The notes under the pieces: generated by a model
What the model was told of the DNA's origin: nothing
The model's database searches: none
Seen by the model: the letters and a program-made list of their open reading frames with translations, nothing else
Translations under genes and position numbers: made by a program
Shown here: one piece after another, positions 33,733 through 43,699 of the stretch
How positions within the stretch are numbered: the first letter of the stretch is position 1
How the letters are laid out: each line of letters starts with the position of its first letter
Source: Verrucomicrobiota bacterium
GTDB taxonomy: Bacteria > Verrucomicrobiota > Verrucomicrobiia > JADLBR01
Assembly (NCBI GenBank): GCA_029560585.1
Contig: JAKQKQ010000068.1
Location: forward strand, 39,661-103,660
Length of the DNA: 64,000 bases
Reading direction: 5' to 3'

Positions 33733-33858
33733 TTCGTCTCGTTCTCACCCCCGGCGGTGCCCCGAATGTCCGCCGTCGGGCGGGCAGCGGGGCCTGATGT
33801 CCGACCCGAGACTTCATGCCGGATAGCGCGGATCTCCCAGAGCCCCACCGGGCGCCGG

Positions 33859-34641
33859 TCAGCGCTTCACGTACTTGTCGATGATCTTGGCGGCGTGCGA
33901 GTCCCGCGCCTTTTCCTCGCTGACGGGCGACGAAGCGTAGATCGGACCGAACCACGTATCCACCATGCACAGCCCGAACACCGCTGCAAATGGGATCGTG
34001 TACACGAACGCGCAGGCCACCGTGTTAAAACCCGTCAGGAACAGAGACGCCAGCATGAACTCTTTGCCACGGCTGAACAGGATCTCCAGGTTCCGCTTGT
34101 AGTTCAACGACGCATCAAGCACCGTCGCCCCATCCAGCCACCGGCAGCACCCCACCCCGCAGAATGGGATCGCGAAGAGCATCGCCGGAGGATACATCAT
34201 CGACAAAAACATCATCGGACCGCCTATCAGTTTCACGAACACCAGCCAGCACAGGCCCATCCAGATGCCCACCGGCAACAAGAGCGTGAATATCGCGATG
34301 ACGAGCTTCACCGATCCCTCGATCGCGTAGGTCCTCCAGTTCTCCAAGCCCCAGCTCGGCAGCTGTGCGGCAGTCGAGAATCGTGCGCGCCGCAGGACCT
34401 CGTAGGTGAACCCCAGCGGGAACCAGAAGCTCAGCACGTTGAACGCAAGCGCCCCGAAGAACGCGGGCACCTCCCACCCCTCCGGCTCATGTCCCGGCCC
34501 CTGGGCGCCCAGCAGCCGCAGGCCCAGTATGATCAGCAGGGGGTTGATCAACAAGAACCCCGCCAACAGCACCTTCAGCCACCACCAGGGGTCGGCCAAG
34601 ATCGTGCGAAAACCCCGTTTCAGATCTTCGAAAAGCTCCAT
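33859..34641 (-). CDS. DUF4013-like integral membrane protein
   Basis: 260 residues with about 5-6 membrane spans (for example [23 protein letters not shown] near 23, and [25 protein letters not shown] near 110). The layout, with a short amphipathic N-terminus ([21 protein letters not shown]) and spans grouped in two blocks, fits the DUF4013 family, whose function is unknown. It is convergent with glyS and divergent from larB, alone in its unit. The assignment is from pattern memory. Confidence 0.6.
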   Translation of the reverse strand: MELFEDLKRGFRTILADPWWWLKVLLAGFLLINPLLIILGLRLLGAQGPGHEPEGWEVPAFFGALAFNVLSFWFPLGFTYEVLRRARFSTAAQLPSWGLENWRTYAIEGSVKLVIAIFTLLLPVGIWMGLCWLVFVKLIGGPMMFLSMMYPPAMLFAIPFCGVGCCRWLDGATVLDASLNYKRNLEILFSRGKEFMLASLFLTGFNTVACAFVYTIPFAAVFGLCMVDTWFGPIYASSPVSEEKARDSHAAKIIDKYVKR

Positions 34642-34680
34642 CGACTTGATTTCACACCACTGCGGCGCATCGTCAAGACT

Positions 34681-35400
34681 GTGCCTACCGACGATTCAGA
34701 AAAAACTGGCTTCGCCGACCTCGGCTTTGCCAAGGTCGACATCCTCCGCCGGGAGCGACAGGGCTTCCCGGAAGTCATCTTCTGCCAGGGCAAGACCCCC
34801 GCCCAGGTGAGCGCCATCTTTGGCGAGCTCGCCTCCCGGGGGGATGTCGTGCTCGCCACGCGCGCCGACGCCGGTCATTTCAGCGCGGTCCGCGACGCCC
34901 TGCCCGATGCTCGGTACGAGGAACTGGGGCGCTGCATCGTTTGGCGAAGCGGGGCGGCTGCCACGCCCCAGGCTGATTCCAGGGCCGCCGTGCTGGCCGC
35001 CGGCACCTCGGACATCCCGGTCGCCGAGGAGGCGGCCGTCACGGTGGGGTGTTTCGGGTTCGCCGTCGACCGCCTCTATGACGTGGGCGTCGCCGGTCTC
35101 CACCGCCTATTGGCCCACGCCCCCCTGCTGCGGTCTGCCCGTGTTTTTATCGTCGCGGCCGGCATGGAGGGTGCCTTGCCCAGCGTCGTCGCGGGGCTCG
35201 TCGACAAACCCGTTATCGCCGTCCCCACCAGCATCGGCTATGGCGCCAGTTTCGGCGGCATCGCGGCACTCCTTGGCATGCTTAACTCCTGCGGATCAGG
35301 CGTGACCGTTGTCAACATCGACAACGGCTTCGGCGCCGGTTTCGCCGCCGGCCAGATCCTTCGTCTCGCCAATGCCCCGGCCAACGTCACCAAACCGTGA
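34681..35400 (+). CDS. larB: Nickel-pincer cofactor biosynthesis protein LarB
   Basis: 239 residues from a GTG at 34681. LarB carboxylates nicotinate adenine dinucleotide to start the cofactor of lactate racemase-like enzymes. The family pattern is readable: [24 protein letters not shown] (in pieces), [32 protein letters not shown], and MLNSCGSG with the catalytic cysteine (Cys204). Most LarB proteins have about 30 more residues at the N-terminus, but here a divergent gene begins at 34641, leaving little room. No larC, larE or racemase gene is in the window. Its stop overlaps the trpC start (GTGA). Confidence 0.88.
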   Translation: MPTDDSEKTGFADLGFAKVDILRRERQGFPEVIFCQGKTPAQVSAIFGELASRGDVVLATRADAGHFSAVRDALPDARYEELGRCIVWRSGAAATPQADSRAAVLAAGTSDIPVAEEAAVTVGCFGFAVDRLYDVGVAGLHRLLAHAPLLRSARVFIVAAGMEGALPSVVAGLVDKPVIAVPTSIGYGASFGGIAALLGMLNSCGSGVTVVNIDNGFGAGFAAGQILRLANAPANVTKP

Positions 35401-36170
35401 AAAACAAACTCGAAGAAATCGTCGCCTGGAAGCGGCAGGAGGTGGCCCGCCTCGCAGACCACGATGCCGAAATGCGTCGCATGGCATTGCGGCGCAATGA
35501 CTTTCGGGGCTTTTGTGCGGCCCTGGCGGATCGTCGGCCTGGCCTCATCGCCGAGGTCAAGAAAGCGTCGCCGTCGGCCGGACTGATCGCCGCCGAGTTT
35601 AATCCGACGGCCCAAGCACAGGCCTACGATGCCGCGGGCGCCGACTGCCTGTCCGTGTTGACCGACGAGAAGTTCTTTCAGGGCCACATCGCTCACCTCA
35701 AGGATATCCGCGACTGCATCGACCGCCCCCTCCTGCGCAAGGACTTCATCGTCCACCGCCGCCAGCTCTGGGAATCGTCGATCGCCGGTGCCGACTGCAT
35801 CCTTCTCATCGTCGCCGCTCTCAAATCCCAGGAACTCGCGGATCTCTACAACGAAGCCCGCGACCTCCAGTTCGATGCCCTGGTCGAGATCCACGACCTT
35901 CGAGAAATGGACGCCGCCCTGGACATCGGCGCCGACCTGATTGGGATCAACAACCGAAATCTCCAGACATTCGAGGTCTCCCTCGACGCCACCCAGGCGC
36001 TTGCCGAAGAGGCCCCCCCTGATGTCCTTCTCGTTTCCGAAAGTGGCATCAGGACCCGCGCCGATGTCGAAAAGGTCGTCGCGGCCGGTGCCGACGCCAT
36101 CCTCGTCGGCGAGACCCTCATGCGCGCCCAAGACATCCGCGCCACCATCCACGAACTCACAGGCAGGTAA
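35397..36170 (+). CDS. trpC: Indole-3-glycerol-phosphate synthase
   Basis: 257 residues, a complete TIM barrel. Catalytic elements are all present: [12 protein letters not shown] (Lys of the substrate loop), [16 protein letters not shown] (catalytic Lys), [23 protein letters not shown] and [12 protein letters not shown]. It closes the indole ring in tryptophan synthesis. The start is a GTG overlapping the larB stop, so the two are coupled despite unrelated pathways. trpF follows after 89 bases. Confidence 0.96.
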   Translation: MKNKLEEIVAWKRQEVARLADHDAEMRRMALRRNDFRGFCAALADRRPGLIAEVKKASPSAGLIAAEFNPTAQAQAYDAAGADCLSVLTDEKFFQGHIAHLKDIRDCIDRPLLRKDFIVHRRQLWESSIAGADCILLIVAALKSQELADLYNEARDLQFDALVEIHDLREMDAALDIGADLIGINNRNLQTFEVSLDATQALAEEAPPDVLLVSESGIRTRADVEKVVAAGADAILVGETLMRAQDIRATIHELTGR

Positions 36171-36259
36171 GTGAAATCCGCATCAGAACAGACGTATCCA
36201 TCCTCTGGCTCCCCCTTATTGGTGCAGCGCGCCCCTTTACGTGGTTAATTGTTCCAGGC

Positions 36260-36877
36260 ATGCAACGCGTCCGAGTCAAGATTTGCGGCATAACGAACGA
36301 ACCCGACGCACTCGCGGCCATTGAGGCCGGTGCCGACGCCCTCGGCTTCGTCAGCTATCCCAAGAGCCCGCGCCATATCGATCCCGTCCATGCCGCGCCC
36401 TGGGTCCGCCACCTCCCGCCCTTCGTTGCCAAGGTCATCGTCTGCGTGAACCCCTCCCCGCAGGACCTCGCCCAGTGGGCCCGCTCCTTTCCGGTGGACG
36501 CATGGCAATTCCACGGCGACGAAACACCCGAAGTCATACGGGCCGCACCACCCGCCACCCGGATCCGCGCACTCCGCATCAGCCAACCCTTGTCTCGTGA
36601 ACAACTCCTCTGCTGGCCCGTCGAGGCCTTCCTCTTGGACACGCCAACCAGCACCTACGGCGGCTCTGGAGAGACATGTGACTGGTCCCTTGCCGCAGCC
36701 ATCAAGGCCGCCGCCCACCGACCGATCATCCTCGCCGGCGGACTCAACCCCGCCAATGTCGCCGACGCCATTCGCGCCGTGCGCCCCTATGCGGTGGATT
36801 GCTCCTCCGGTGTTGAGGAGTCCCCGGGGCGAAAGGACTACGCCAAGCTCCGGGACTTCATCGCAGCCTGCCGATGA
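36260..36877 (+). CDS. trpF: Phosphoribosylanthranilate isomerase
   Basis: 205 residues. VKICGITNEPDAL at about 6-18 holds the catalytic Cys; ALGFVSYPKSPRHID, the WQFHGDE segment, FLLDTPTSTYGGSGETCDW (catalytic Asp) and the phosphate-binding ILAGGLNPANV and DCSSGVEESPGRKD complete the barrel. It performs the step before TrpC. It is followed by a REP-like element and then the opposite-strand GH95 gene, not by trpB. Confidence 0.96.
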   Translation: MQRVRVKICGITNEPDALAAIEAGADALGFVSYPKSPRHIDPVHAAPWVRHLPPFVAKVIVCVNPSPQDLAQWARSFPVDAWQFHGDETPEVIRAAPPATRIRALRISQPLSREQLLCWPVEAFLLDTPTSTYGGSGETCDWSLAAAIKAAAHRPIILAGGLNPANVADAIRAVRPYAVDCSSGVEESPGRKDYAKLRDFIAACR

Positions 36878-36911
36878 TGTTCACTGGCGAACACCCCCGC
36901 CATCTTCTACC

Positions 36912-36991
36912 GGGAGGGCCCGCGGCCTCGCGGGCCGGGTCGGCCCAGGAACCGCGCATCCGGTGAGACGCGGCCCCGCAGGGTCCCTCCC
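36912..36991. repeat. 80-base element with paired GC hairpins
   Basis: The ends GGGAGGG and CCCTCCC are perfect inverted repeats. Near the left end GGCCCGCG and CGCGGGCC form a perfect 8-bp stem with a 4-base loop (36917-36936). A second GC hairpin lies near the right end. It is of REP type, between the convergent trpF and GH95 genes, and might also stop transcription, though no T-tract follows. Confidence 0.65.
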
Positions 36992-37035
36992 ACGCCAAGG
37001 GCGTTGATGTGTCGCCCGGGTTGTAGGACGGATTG

Positions 37036-39465
37036 CTAATTCACTCTTCTCAAAACCGCAGTGCCATCCGAATCCAGCGTGACCGTCGCCGGCAGCGTGA
37101 TCCGCTCCGCGCGGCCATCCTTCTGCAGTTCGGCGGCATCCATCCCCGGTGCCGCCAGGCGAATCGTACCGCCCTTCAGGCTCCTGATGACGATGTCCGT
37201 CGTTCGACCGCCTCGCCGTACCCCGCTCACCCGAAACGCGCCGGGGACGCGAACGTTGCGGAAGGACACATCTGCCCATCTTTCCGAAACAGCGGGAAAA
37301 ACGTAGGTGGTGCCGCCACGGGTGTGCACGAGCATTTCGTACAGGGCCGTCGCGCCGCCCATGGTGCCATCGAGTTGCATGATCTCGTGGGTCTCCTTTG
37401 GCTTCAGCATGTCCGCGCGCCGATGCGCGGTGACCCCCCGGAAGCGCGGCAGGTACACGGTCGCCATCCCCTCGTTGACAAATATTTCCCTCCACATGTT
37501 CAGCAAGACCAGCGGCGCCTCCGAGAATCCCAGCCGCGCCTGGATGATCGCCGCCCAGGGAATGCACCATTCGCTCCACTGCCCCATCCCCTTCAGGATC
37601 CAGTGATCGATCGAGTTGTCCACGACCCGCCGCGCCCCCTCCCCCATCTCGCCTAGCGTATCGAATGGATAGATGCAGCCCAAGTGCGAGTGATGGCGGT
37701 GGCACACGTCGAGATCCTGGCCCTCCCAGATCGCAATGTGCTCCTCGCCCGGCTTTCCAATCAGCGTATAGGCGGGCAGCCGCTCCTTGATCGCCCTCCA
37801 GATCGGTCGCTCCGGCATCCCCAGGATTTCGCTCGCCTCGATGAGCGCATCCACGAGCATGTGCGCGCACGCCAGTTGATAGGACGGATCACGTCCGGCA
37901 TTCTGGGCCCGCCCCCCGTCAAAAGTCGCACCGTATTCCGCCGAGATGCTCACGGGAATCGATAGTCGCCCATCGTGCTCTTCGAGCATCTCCTCGTAGA
38001 CCCGCATCACCCCAAGCATGAACGGGTACGCGCGCCTTCGGAGAAACTCCTTGTCCAGGGTGTACCGGTAATACTCCCAGTAGAGTTGCGCGGTCCAGCC
38101 CCCGCAGGCATGGTCCAGCGTGGACCCGGCGCTGATCCAACCACACTGATATCCCCTGTCGTCCACCGCATGTGTTAGGAGAAGGCCATCGTCGATGCCG
38201 AACAGCACCTTGGCATTGTGCCGCATGATCCGCTGGAACGACTCGGACTCCAGCATCTTGAACAGCGGCATGAAATGCTCGAACCTGCCCGTCGGGAACC
38301 CGAGGGAGTAAATTTGCTGGACGTTGACGTTGAAATGGTAGTCGGCGGACCACTGCGCCCGCTGGTACTCCTCCACCCAAGGCCCCTGCAGGCCCGAAGG
38401 CCGAGAGCTCTCCGGGTGGGTTGCGCACGCAAACTTCCACTGGGCGTACGTCAAGAACTTGCTGTAAAACTCAGAGGGCAGATCCAGCTCAGGGAGTTCA
38501 GCCCAGTATTCCTTCCACCATCGTTCGCTGTGCCGCAGCAACAGTGCCGCGCCCTCGTGCTCAAAGCGACCGATCTCCTCCAGCGCCGTCGACCATGCAG
38601 ATTTGTCATCATCACCCAGCGCCAGGCACACGGCAAAACCCCCACTGACCCTCTTGCACACCGACGCCAGAGAGGGATCCTCGGGACAGTCCTGTATCCA
38701 GCCCCACGGGCTGCCCCCCGTGATCCTCTCCGGCGGAGCCAGCCCGGATGCCCGCAGCGACGGCCAGCTCGTGTCGCTCGCCTCGCCCACCCAGTCCCAC
38801 GACGGGCGGATGACCACATCTCTCACGAGACCATCCCGATCCTCGATAAACAGCAGATTCCGGGAAAGGTGCATGATAAGGTCGAGCGAACCACTCCTCG
38901 AACCGTCTGCCGTGCCCACCTCAACGTGCAACCGGCCCGCGCCGCAGTCGAGTTCGGCTCTCTTCGGCATCAGCCCATCGGCAAAGACCAGCTCGAACCG
39001 GCCCACCGGCAGCCGGCACGGACGCGTCCATGCCCCAGACTTCATTTCCCATTTCTTCCGAACGAATGCGCTTTCCATGCGACTGCGATCACCGGGGTCG
39101 TACGCGGCCTTTAGTCTCTCATAGGTCGTCCCCTCCATGAGGGTCTCGCCACAGCGGTGATCCCAAAAATCGGCGCGATTCACCGTGATGTGCAATCGCC
39201 CCTGGCCCCAGACGAGCGCTCCAAAATTCCCGTTTCCCAGCGCAACACCACAGTGCGTCCTCGGGATGGGAAAACTCCAACCCAGAAGACGTTTCGCGCC
39301 TGCCGCAATACCACCCGCATCGGCAGCGTCCGCTTTCGCCCCCAGATCATTGTCCGCCTGCCCCGCGGACGGCTTTTCGGGAGCACATTTCTCGGCCAGA
39401 CATGGAACATCCTGGACCGCGAGCATAATGGCCATCGCAGACAGCATTCGTTTTGTTTGCCCCAT
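37036..39465 (-). CDS. GH95-like glycoside hydrolase (alpha-L-fucosidase or alpha-L-galactosidase)
   Basis: 809 residues. A signal-like N-terminus (about residues 6-24) follows a strong ribosome binding site (GGAGGGAAAG). The (alpha/alpha)6 barrel is recognised from the catalytic elements known for GH95: the two asparagines in HFNVNVQQIYS, the acid in ISAEYGATF, and the Asp in QLDGTMGGATALYEML. The N-terminal beta domain has THCGVALGNGNFGALVWG. GH95 enzymes remove alpha-1,2-linked L-fucose or L-galactose by inversion. It is a lone gene inserted between trpF and trpB, oppositely oriented. Its exact sugar specificity cannot be read here. Confidence 0.87.
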   Translation of the reverse strand: MGQTKRMLSAMAIMLAVQDVPCLAEKCAPEKPSAGQADNDLGAKADAADAGGIAAGAKRLLGWSFPIPRTHCGVALGNGNFGALVWGQGRLHITVNRADFWDHRCGETLMEGTTYERLKAAYDPGDRSRMESAFVRKKWEMKSGAWTRPCRLPVGRFELVFADGLMPKRAELDCGAGRLHVEVGTADGSRSGSLDLIMHLSRNLLFIEDRDGLVRDVVIRPSWDWVGEASDTSWPSLRASGLAPPERITGGSPWGWIQDCPEDPSLASVCKRVSGGFAVCLALGDDDKSAWSTALEEIGRFEHEGAALLLRHSERWWKEYWAELPELDLPSEFYSKFLTYAQWKFACATHPESSRPSGLQGPWVEEYQRAQWSADYHFNVNVQQIYSLGFPTGRFEHFMPLFKMLESESFQRIMRHNAKVLFGIDDGLLLTHAVDDRGYQCGWISAGSTLDHACGGWTAQLYWEYYRYTLDKEFLRRRAYPFMLGVMRVYEEMLEEHDGRLSIPVSISAEYGATFDGGRAQNAGRDPSYQLACAHMLVDALIEASEILGMPERPIWRAIKERLPAYTLIGKPGEEHIAIWEGQDLDVCHRHHSHLGCIYPFDTLGEMGEGARRVVDNSIDHWILKGMGQWSEWCIPWAAIIQARLGFSEAPLVLLNMWREIFVNEGMATVYLPRFRGVTAHRRADMLKPKETHEIMQLDGTMGGATALYEMLVHTRGGTTYVFPAVSERWADVSFRNVRVPGAFRVSGVRRGGRTTDIVIRSLKGGTIRLAAPGMDAAELQKDGRAERITLPATVTLDSDGTAVLRRVN

Positions 39466-39708
39466 CTTTCCCTCCCCCCTGTGCCCGATAGCCCCCAGCC
39501 GCCCGCGATCCCCAGACAGTGCCTTGTTCCCAGTCCGGTGGGATCGTCCTTCTCCGGCCCGCGTTCCAGACATCGACCACCGCGACTCCACCTTTGCGAC
39601 CATGGCCACAGCGTGTCACATCGACTCGCGAGCGTCGAGCGAGATGCCGGGATCTAACTCGAACACCGAGCCGCACCCAGCGCTTGAGAACCGCTTAAAT
39701 TCCCCAAT

Positions 39709-39727
39709 GCAAATCCGCCAGATTTGC
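39709..39727. repeat. Perfect inverted repeat just before trpB
   Basis: GCAAATC-CGCCA-GATTTGC is a perfect 7+7 inverted repeat with a 5-base spacer, ending 14 bases before the trpB ATG. Its AT content differs from the surroundings. It could be an operator or an RNA hairpin near the start codon; no T-tract follows. Confidence 0.5.
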
Positions 39728-39741
39728 GCCACACTTTGCCG

Positions 39742-40950
39742 ATGCCTGCGACAATTGCTGCCTCGCTCCCCGACGCCCGGGGATACTTCGGCCCGTACGG
39801 GGGCATGTTCGTCCCGGAGACGCTCATGGCCCCCTTGCGTGATCTCGCCGCCGAATATGCCCGCGCCAAAATCGATCCGGCGTTCCAGCAAGAACTGGCC
39901 GACCTTATGCGGCACTACACGGGCCGGCCAACGCCCCTTTATTTCGCCGAGGGCCTCACGCGCGAACTCAAGGGTGCCCGTATCTACCTGAAACGCGAGG
40001 ACCTGCTCCACACCGGCGCCCATAAGATCAATAATGCCCTGGGCCAGGCCCTCCTCGCCCGCCGCATGGGCAAACGCCGCGTGATCGCGGAAACCGGCGC
40101 CGGCCAGCACGGCGTAGCCACCGCCACCGTCGCCGCCAAGTTCGGCTTCGATTGCGCCATCTACATGGGCGAGGTCGACATGAAACGCCAGTCCCTCAAC
40201 GTCACCCGCATGCGCTTCCTCGGCGCCGAGGTCGTTCCCGTCCTCGCCGGCCAGCGAACCCTCAAGGAGGCTGTCAACGAAGCCATGCGAGACTGGGTCA
40301 CCAATGTCCGGAACACCCACTACATCCTCGGCACGGCCTACGGCTCGCATCCCTACCCAGCCATGGTGCGCGACTTTCACCGCGTCATTGGCATCGAGGC
40401 TCGCCGCCAGATCCTCGAACAGGAAGGCCGCTTACCCGACCTCGTCTCCGCGTGCGTCGGTGGCGGGAGCAACGCCATCGGCATATTCTCCGCCTTTCTC
40501 GATGACCCCTCCGTCCACCTCGTCGGCGTAGAGGCCGGTGGCCGGAGCCTCACTCCCGGCGAACACGCGTCCCGCTTCCACGGTGGCAGCCTCGGCGTTC
40601 TCCAGGGCACCCGCTCCTTTGTCCTGCAGGACGAGCACGGTCAAATACTCAATACCCACTCCGTCTCCGCCGGCCTCGATTATGCCGCCGTCGGACCGGA
40701 GCACGCCTACCTCCGGGATACCGGTCGCGCCGAATACACCTACGCCACGGATGAAGAAGCCATCGATGCTTTCCAGCGCCTCGCCAAGGTCGAGGGCATC
40801 ATCCCCGCACTCGAATCCGCCCACGCGGTCGCCCACGCGATCAAGACGGCCCCCACCATGCGCCCCGATCAGATCATCGTCGTGAACCTCTCGGGCCGCG
40901 GCGACAAAGACGTCCAGCAGGCCGCCGAATTCATCGGAATGTCGCCCTGA
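39742..40950 (+). CDS. trpB: Tryptophan synthase beta chain
   Basis: 402 residues, type TrpB1. It joins indole with serine using [19 protein letters not shown] opens the chain; the PLP lysine is Lys95 in [41 protein letters not shown] (phosphate-binding) and [10 protein letters not shown] complete the site. I use the ATG at 39742; a TTG at 39724 falls inside the inverted repeat. trpA is not in the window. Its end overlaps the convergent gene at 40931 by 20 bases. Confidence 0.96.
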   Translation: MPATIAASLPDARGYFGPYGGMFVPETLMAPLRDLAAEYARAKIDPAFQQELADLMRHYTGRPTPLYFAEGLTRELKGARIYLKREDLLHTGAHKINNALGQALLARRMGKRRVIAETGAGQHGVATATVAAKFGFDCAIYMGEVDMKRQSLNVTRMRFLGAEVVPVLAGQRTLKEAVNEAMRDWVTNVRNTHYILGTAYGSHPYPAMVRDFHRVIGIEARRQILEQEGRLPDLVSACVGGGSNAIGIFSAFLDDPSVHLVGVEAGGRSLTPGEHASRFHGGSLGVLQGTRSFVLQDEHGQILNTHSVSAGLDYAAVGPEHAYLRDTGRAEYTYATDEEAIDAFQRLAKVEGIIPALESAHAVAHAIKTAPTMRPDQIIVVNLSGRGDKDVQQAAEFIGMSP

Positions 40951-41404
40951 CCAGCGCCCCTTCCAGCACTGCCGCAACCCAGGCCCCGATCCCGGGCTCT
41001 TCGCTCTCACGCGATCCCGCCACGTTGAGTACCCGGACGCAGTGCCTTCCAACAAAATCCTGCAAAATCTGGGCCACGTCGCCCCCTCCATCTTTTGCGA
41101 GATGCAGTAGTGGTCTGCCAAGCCGCTGTGCTATCTGAAGCGTTTGGAGTGCCCCCCCTTGGGCGCGGACACCGAGTGTGAACACCACTGTTCCGTCCGA
41201 ATCCCGCACGTTCCACTCCGTCCGCTGGAGGTACTCGCGGGCCGGCGTCTCCTCGAGGGCGTACCGCCCCGGAATGACGCCATCCTCTGCGCGACGCCCT
41301 TTCGGGCACCAGCCTCCGTGCGGCAACCCACGGGCGATGGCCGCGTCCAACGCCGCGCGGTCCGCGCCCGTCTGGCCGCCCGAAACGAGCCTTTCGATGA
41401 TCAT
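40931..41404 (-). CDS. Putative molybdenum-carrier-like protein (Rossmann-type)
   Basis: 157 residues. The opening [21 protein letters not shown] and [16 protein letters not shown] (about residues 3-45) is the signature of the family annotated as putative molybdenum cofactor carrier proteins, related to the LOG/DprA-like nucleotide-binding fold. Later [24 protein letters not shown] also fits. No biochemical role is firmly known for most members. The ATG at 41404 is chosen because the family begins here; upstream codons are open but without family sequence. It follows the PEP-CTERM gene by 37 bases. Confidence 0.75.
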   Translation of the reverse strand: MIIERLVSGGQTGADRAALDAAIARGLPHGGWCPKGRRAEDGVIPGRYALEETPAREYLQRTEWNVRDSDGTVVFTLGVRAQGGALQTLQIAQRLGRPLLHLAKDGGGDVAQILQDFVGRHCVRVLNVAGSRESEEPGIGAWVAAVLEGALVRATFR

Positions 41405-41441
41405 GGCGGATTTCACCACCCGGGTAGCCCCCCGGTGGGCC

Positions 41442-43562
41442 TCAGCGCCTGTGGCGCAAGCCAACGACCAGCCCAAGCCCAAGCAGCAGCAGTCCCCAGG
41501 TCGCGGGCTCTGGAATCACCAGCGCGATCTGATTACCCCCGCCAAATTCATAGTCGATTCCGTAGCCCGTCGGAAGGTTCAGCACGTTGGCAAATGCGCT
41601 TCCCGAGCGCGCGTCATACTCCCCGAAAAGGTAGTAGGCGTTGGTCATGGTGCCGGTGAAGAAGAACTGCACCGTCCCATTCGTCAGATCGAAAATACCG
41701 TTCACATCGAGCATGTCGCTCAGGCCCGCGGGACCCGCCGCATTGGCCAACTCGATCTGGAGAATCCCATCCAGATCGAATGTGTTGCTGGTAACCAGCG
41801 TCCCGATGGGATTGCCCGGCGCCGCGAAGCCGCCCGGCAGCACGTTGATCGCCGCATCGATCATCCCGGTGCCACCCAGCGTCGCGCCGCTCATCACGCT
41901 GTATTGCCCGCCACCCACATGGGTCCCGTTGACCCGCAGGGTGCCATTGGAGAGAATCGTCGCGCCCGCATAGCTGTTCGCGCCCCGAAATTCCTCCAGC
42001 CCCACACCGGTCTTGACCAGTTCCAGGTTCCCGCCGATCGCCCCCGCGTAGGCCCGCGTCACGGGGTTGTCGATCGTCAGCCGCGATGTCGTCGCGCCCG
42101 CGGAATTCGTCACCAGCATCGGCATGGTGATGCCGTCCGACACGAGCCCCGCCACCCTCTGATTGAATCCGTTCAGATCGAAGGTCGCCGAAGCAACCTC
42201 GGCCCCGTTTCCAATATGCAGCACCGTCGCGGTCGGCAATCGATCGTCGCCCCCGGCGATCGCCAGCGTCCCGACCACCGCATACGTGTCCCGGTACGCG
42301 TTATTGCCACCCGATATCACGACCGCGCTGCCCGCCGAACCGTCGGTTCGAACGCCAAGATCAAAGCTCCCTCCGACGTTCGTGATCTGTCCCGACATCT
42401 CCAAGACCCCGCCACTCGCCGCGCCCACGCGCGTCCCGGAACTCCCCGTACCCGAAGCCAAGATCACCTGCCCGGCCCACGTGTTCGATCCGGAAACGGA
42501 CTGCAATGCGCCCTGGTTGTTGCCCCCCATCCCGTTGATCGTGATCGCCTCACCGGCCACCGTGAACCCGCCACTCAATTCCACCCTCGCGTTATTGGAT
42601 ACCACCGTCCCACCAAGGGCCGTGCCCAGTCCGCTCGCGTGCTGGCTGCGGAGCGCCCCCGCCTCGACGACCGTCAGCCCGTCATAAGTGTTGCTTCCCG
42701 TCAGCGTCAGACGACCCGTCCCCCGCTTTCTCAGTCCCCCATCCTGGGTCGCGCCAAGACTCGCGTCGTGCTCCAGGGCTTGGCCGATGGTGATGTCAAA
42801 AGCCCTGTTGTCGATGATCGCCCCGTTCGTTGAGACATTCGCCCGGGTCAGGCCCTGCATGAAATCCGATCGGGTCGCCAAAGCCGCCAGCGTCCCACCG
42901 TTGAAGTTGAAGGTCTTGTTGGCCCCCGTTCCCACCCCTTTGATGATGTTCGCGTTCAGCGTCCCGCCATTCAGATTCACGATGGCCTCACCGGCATTGG
43001 CGTTCACACCAAATTGCAGGTTCGATATCGATGCAGTCCCGCTCGCGATCGTAAAGATGCCCGTCACGCCCGCGGCACCACCGTTGTTGATAACCAGCGT
43101 TCGCCCGCCCCCATTCGTGTTGACGTATTCGCCCCCCGCGACAGTCAGGGAGGACAACCCGCCAAAGGTGTTGACCCCGTTGCCGATGATATCGGGATTC
43201 AGGCCCTGCGATTCGAAAACGCCGCCCGAGATGATCATGGACCCAGGGCCGGGGTTACCCAGTACCAGCGCCCGCGCTGTGGGCGAACCTGTGGGATTGT
43301 AGATCGTGTACCCGAGAGACGCGTCGTATACGAGGGTGCTGCCGCTGTTGTTTTGCACGTTCAGCCGCGCCGCATACGTGCCGCCGGTCGGACCTACCGA
43401 GAGCCCACTCCAGTTGGTGGAAACCGCCCAATCCGAATTGCTGATCCCCCTCCACTCGTATGTTGTGAACTGCGCCCTCGCCTCGCCGGGTGACAGCATG
43501 AGCCAGCAGGTCAATAGCACCCCACATCCACCCAGCAGCAGCCTTGCCCTCGGTCTCTTCAT
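41442..43562 (-). CDS. PEP-CTERM-tailed autotransporter-repeat surface protein
   Basis: 706 residues. A signal peptide (about residues 8-31) precedes a long, Gly/Thr/Asn-rich beta-helix region with autotransporter-associated beta-strand repeats (GGLRKRGTGRLTLTGSNTYDG near 280; 'LVKTGVGLEEFRGANSYAG' further on). The C-terminus has the sorting signal: VIPEPATWG, a hydrophobic stretch LLLLGLGLVVGL, then RHRR. PEP-CTERM proteins are processed by an exosortase and exported to the surface, often with exopolysaccharide. No exosortase gene lies in the window. There is no beta-barrel translocator domain, so it is not a classical autotransporter. Confidence 0.88.
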   Translation of the reverse strand: MKRPRARLLLGGCGVLLTCWLMLSPGEARAQFTTYEWRGISNSDWAVSTNWSGLSVGPTGGTYAARLNVQNNSGSTLVYDASLGYTIYNPTGSPTARALVLGNPGPGSMIISGGVFESQGLNPDIIGNGVNTFGGLSSLTVAGGEYVNTNGGGRTLVINNGGAAGVTGIFTIASGTASISNLQFGVNANAGEAIVNLNGGTLNANIIKGVGTGANKTFNFNGGTLAALATRSDFMQGLTRANVSTNGAIIDNRAFDITIGQALEHDASLGATQDGGLRKRGTGRLTLTGSNTYDGLTVVEAGALRSQHASGLGTALGGTVVSNNARVELSGGFTVAGEAITINGMGGNNQGALQSVSGSNTWAGQVILASGTGSSGTRVGAASGGVLEMSGQITNVGGSFDLGVRTDGSAGSAVVISGGNNAYRDTYAVVGTLAIAGGDDRLPTATVLHIGNGAEVASATFDLNGFNQRVAGLVSDGITMPMLVTNSAGATTSRLTIDNPVTRAYAGAIGGNLELVKTGVGLEEFRGANSYAGATILSNGTLRVNGTHVGGGQYSVMSGATLGGTGMIDAAINVLPGGFAAPGNPIGTLVTSNTFDLDGILQIELANAAGPAGLSDMLDVNGIFDLTNGTVQFFFTGTMTNAYYLFGEYDARSGSAFANVLNLPTGYGIDYEFGGGNQIALVIPEPATWGLLLLGLGLVVGLRHRR

Positions 43563-43699
43563 TCCAATCCAGGCGCCCAGCGCACGATCACTTCGCGCAA
43601 CCTATTAGGCCCATCACCAGAAAACGCCACCCGAAAACAACTTGCGCCAGCACACGCCATTCCGACAAGAAACGCCCGACGCGGCTGGGTCGCCAGGCA

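Noticed and set aside
33691..34680. Long plus-strand extension of larB
   Set aside because: It overlaps the opposite-strand membrane-protein gene, is Arg/Gln/His-rich and lacks LarB sequence before residue about 330 of that frame.
36912..36991. CRISPR-like repeat
   Set aside because: Only inverted hairpin arms occur, with no direct repeats separated by unique spacers.
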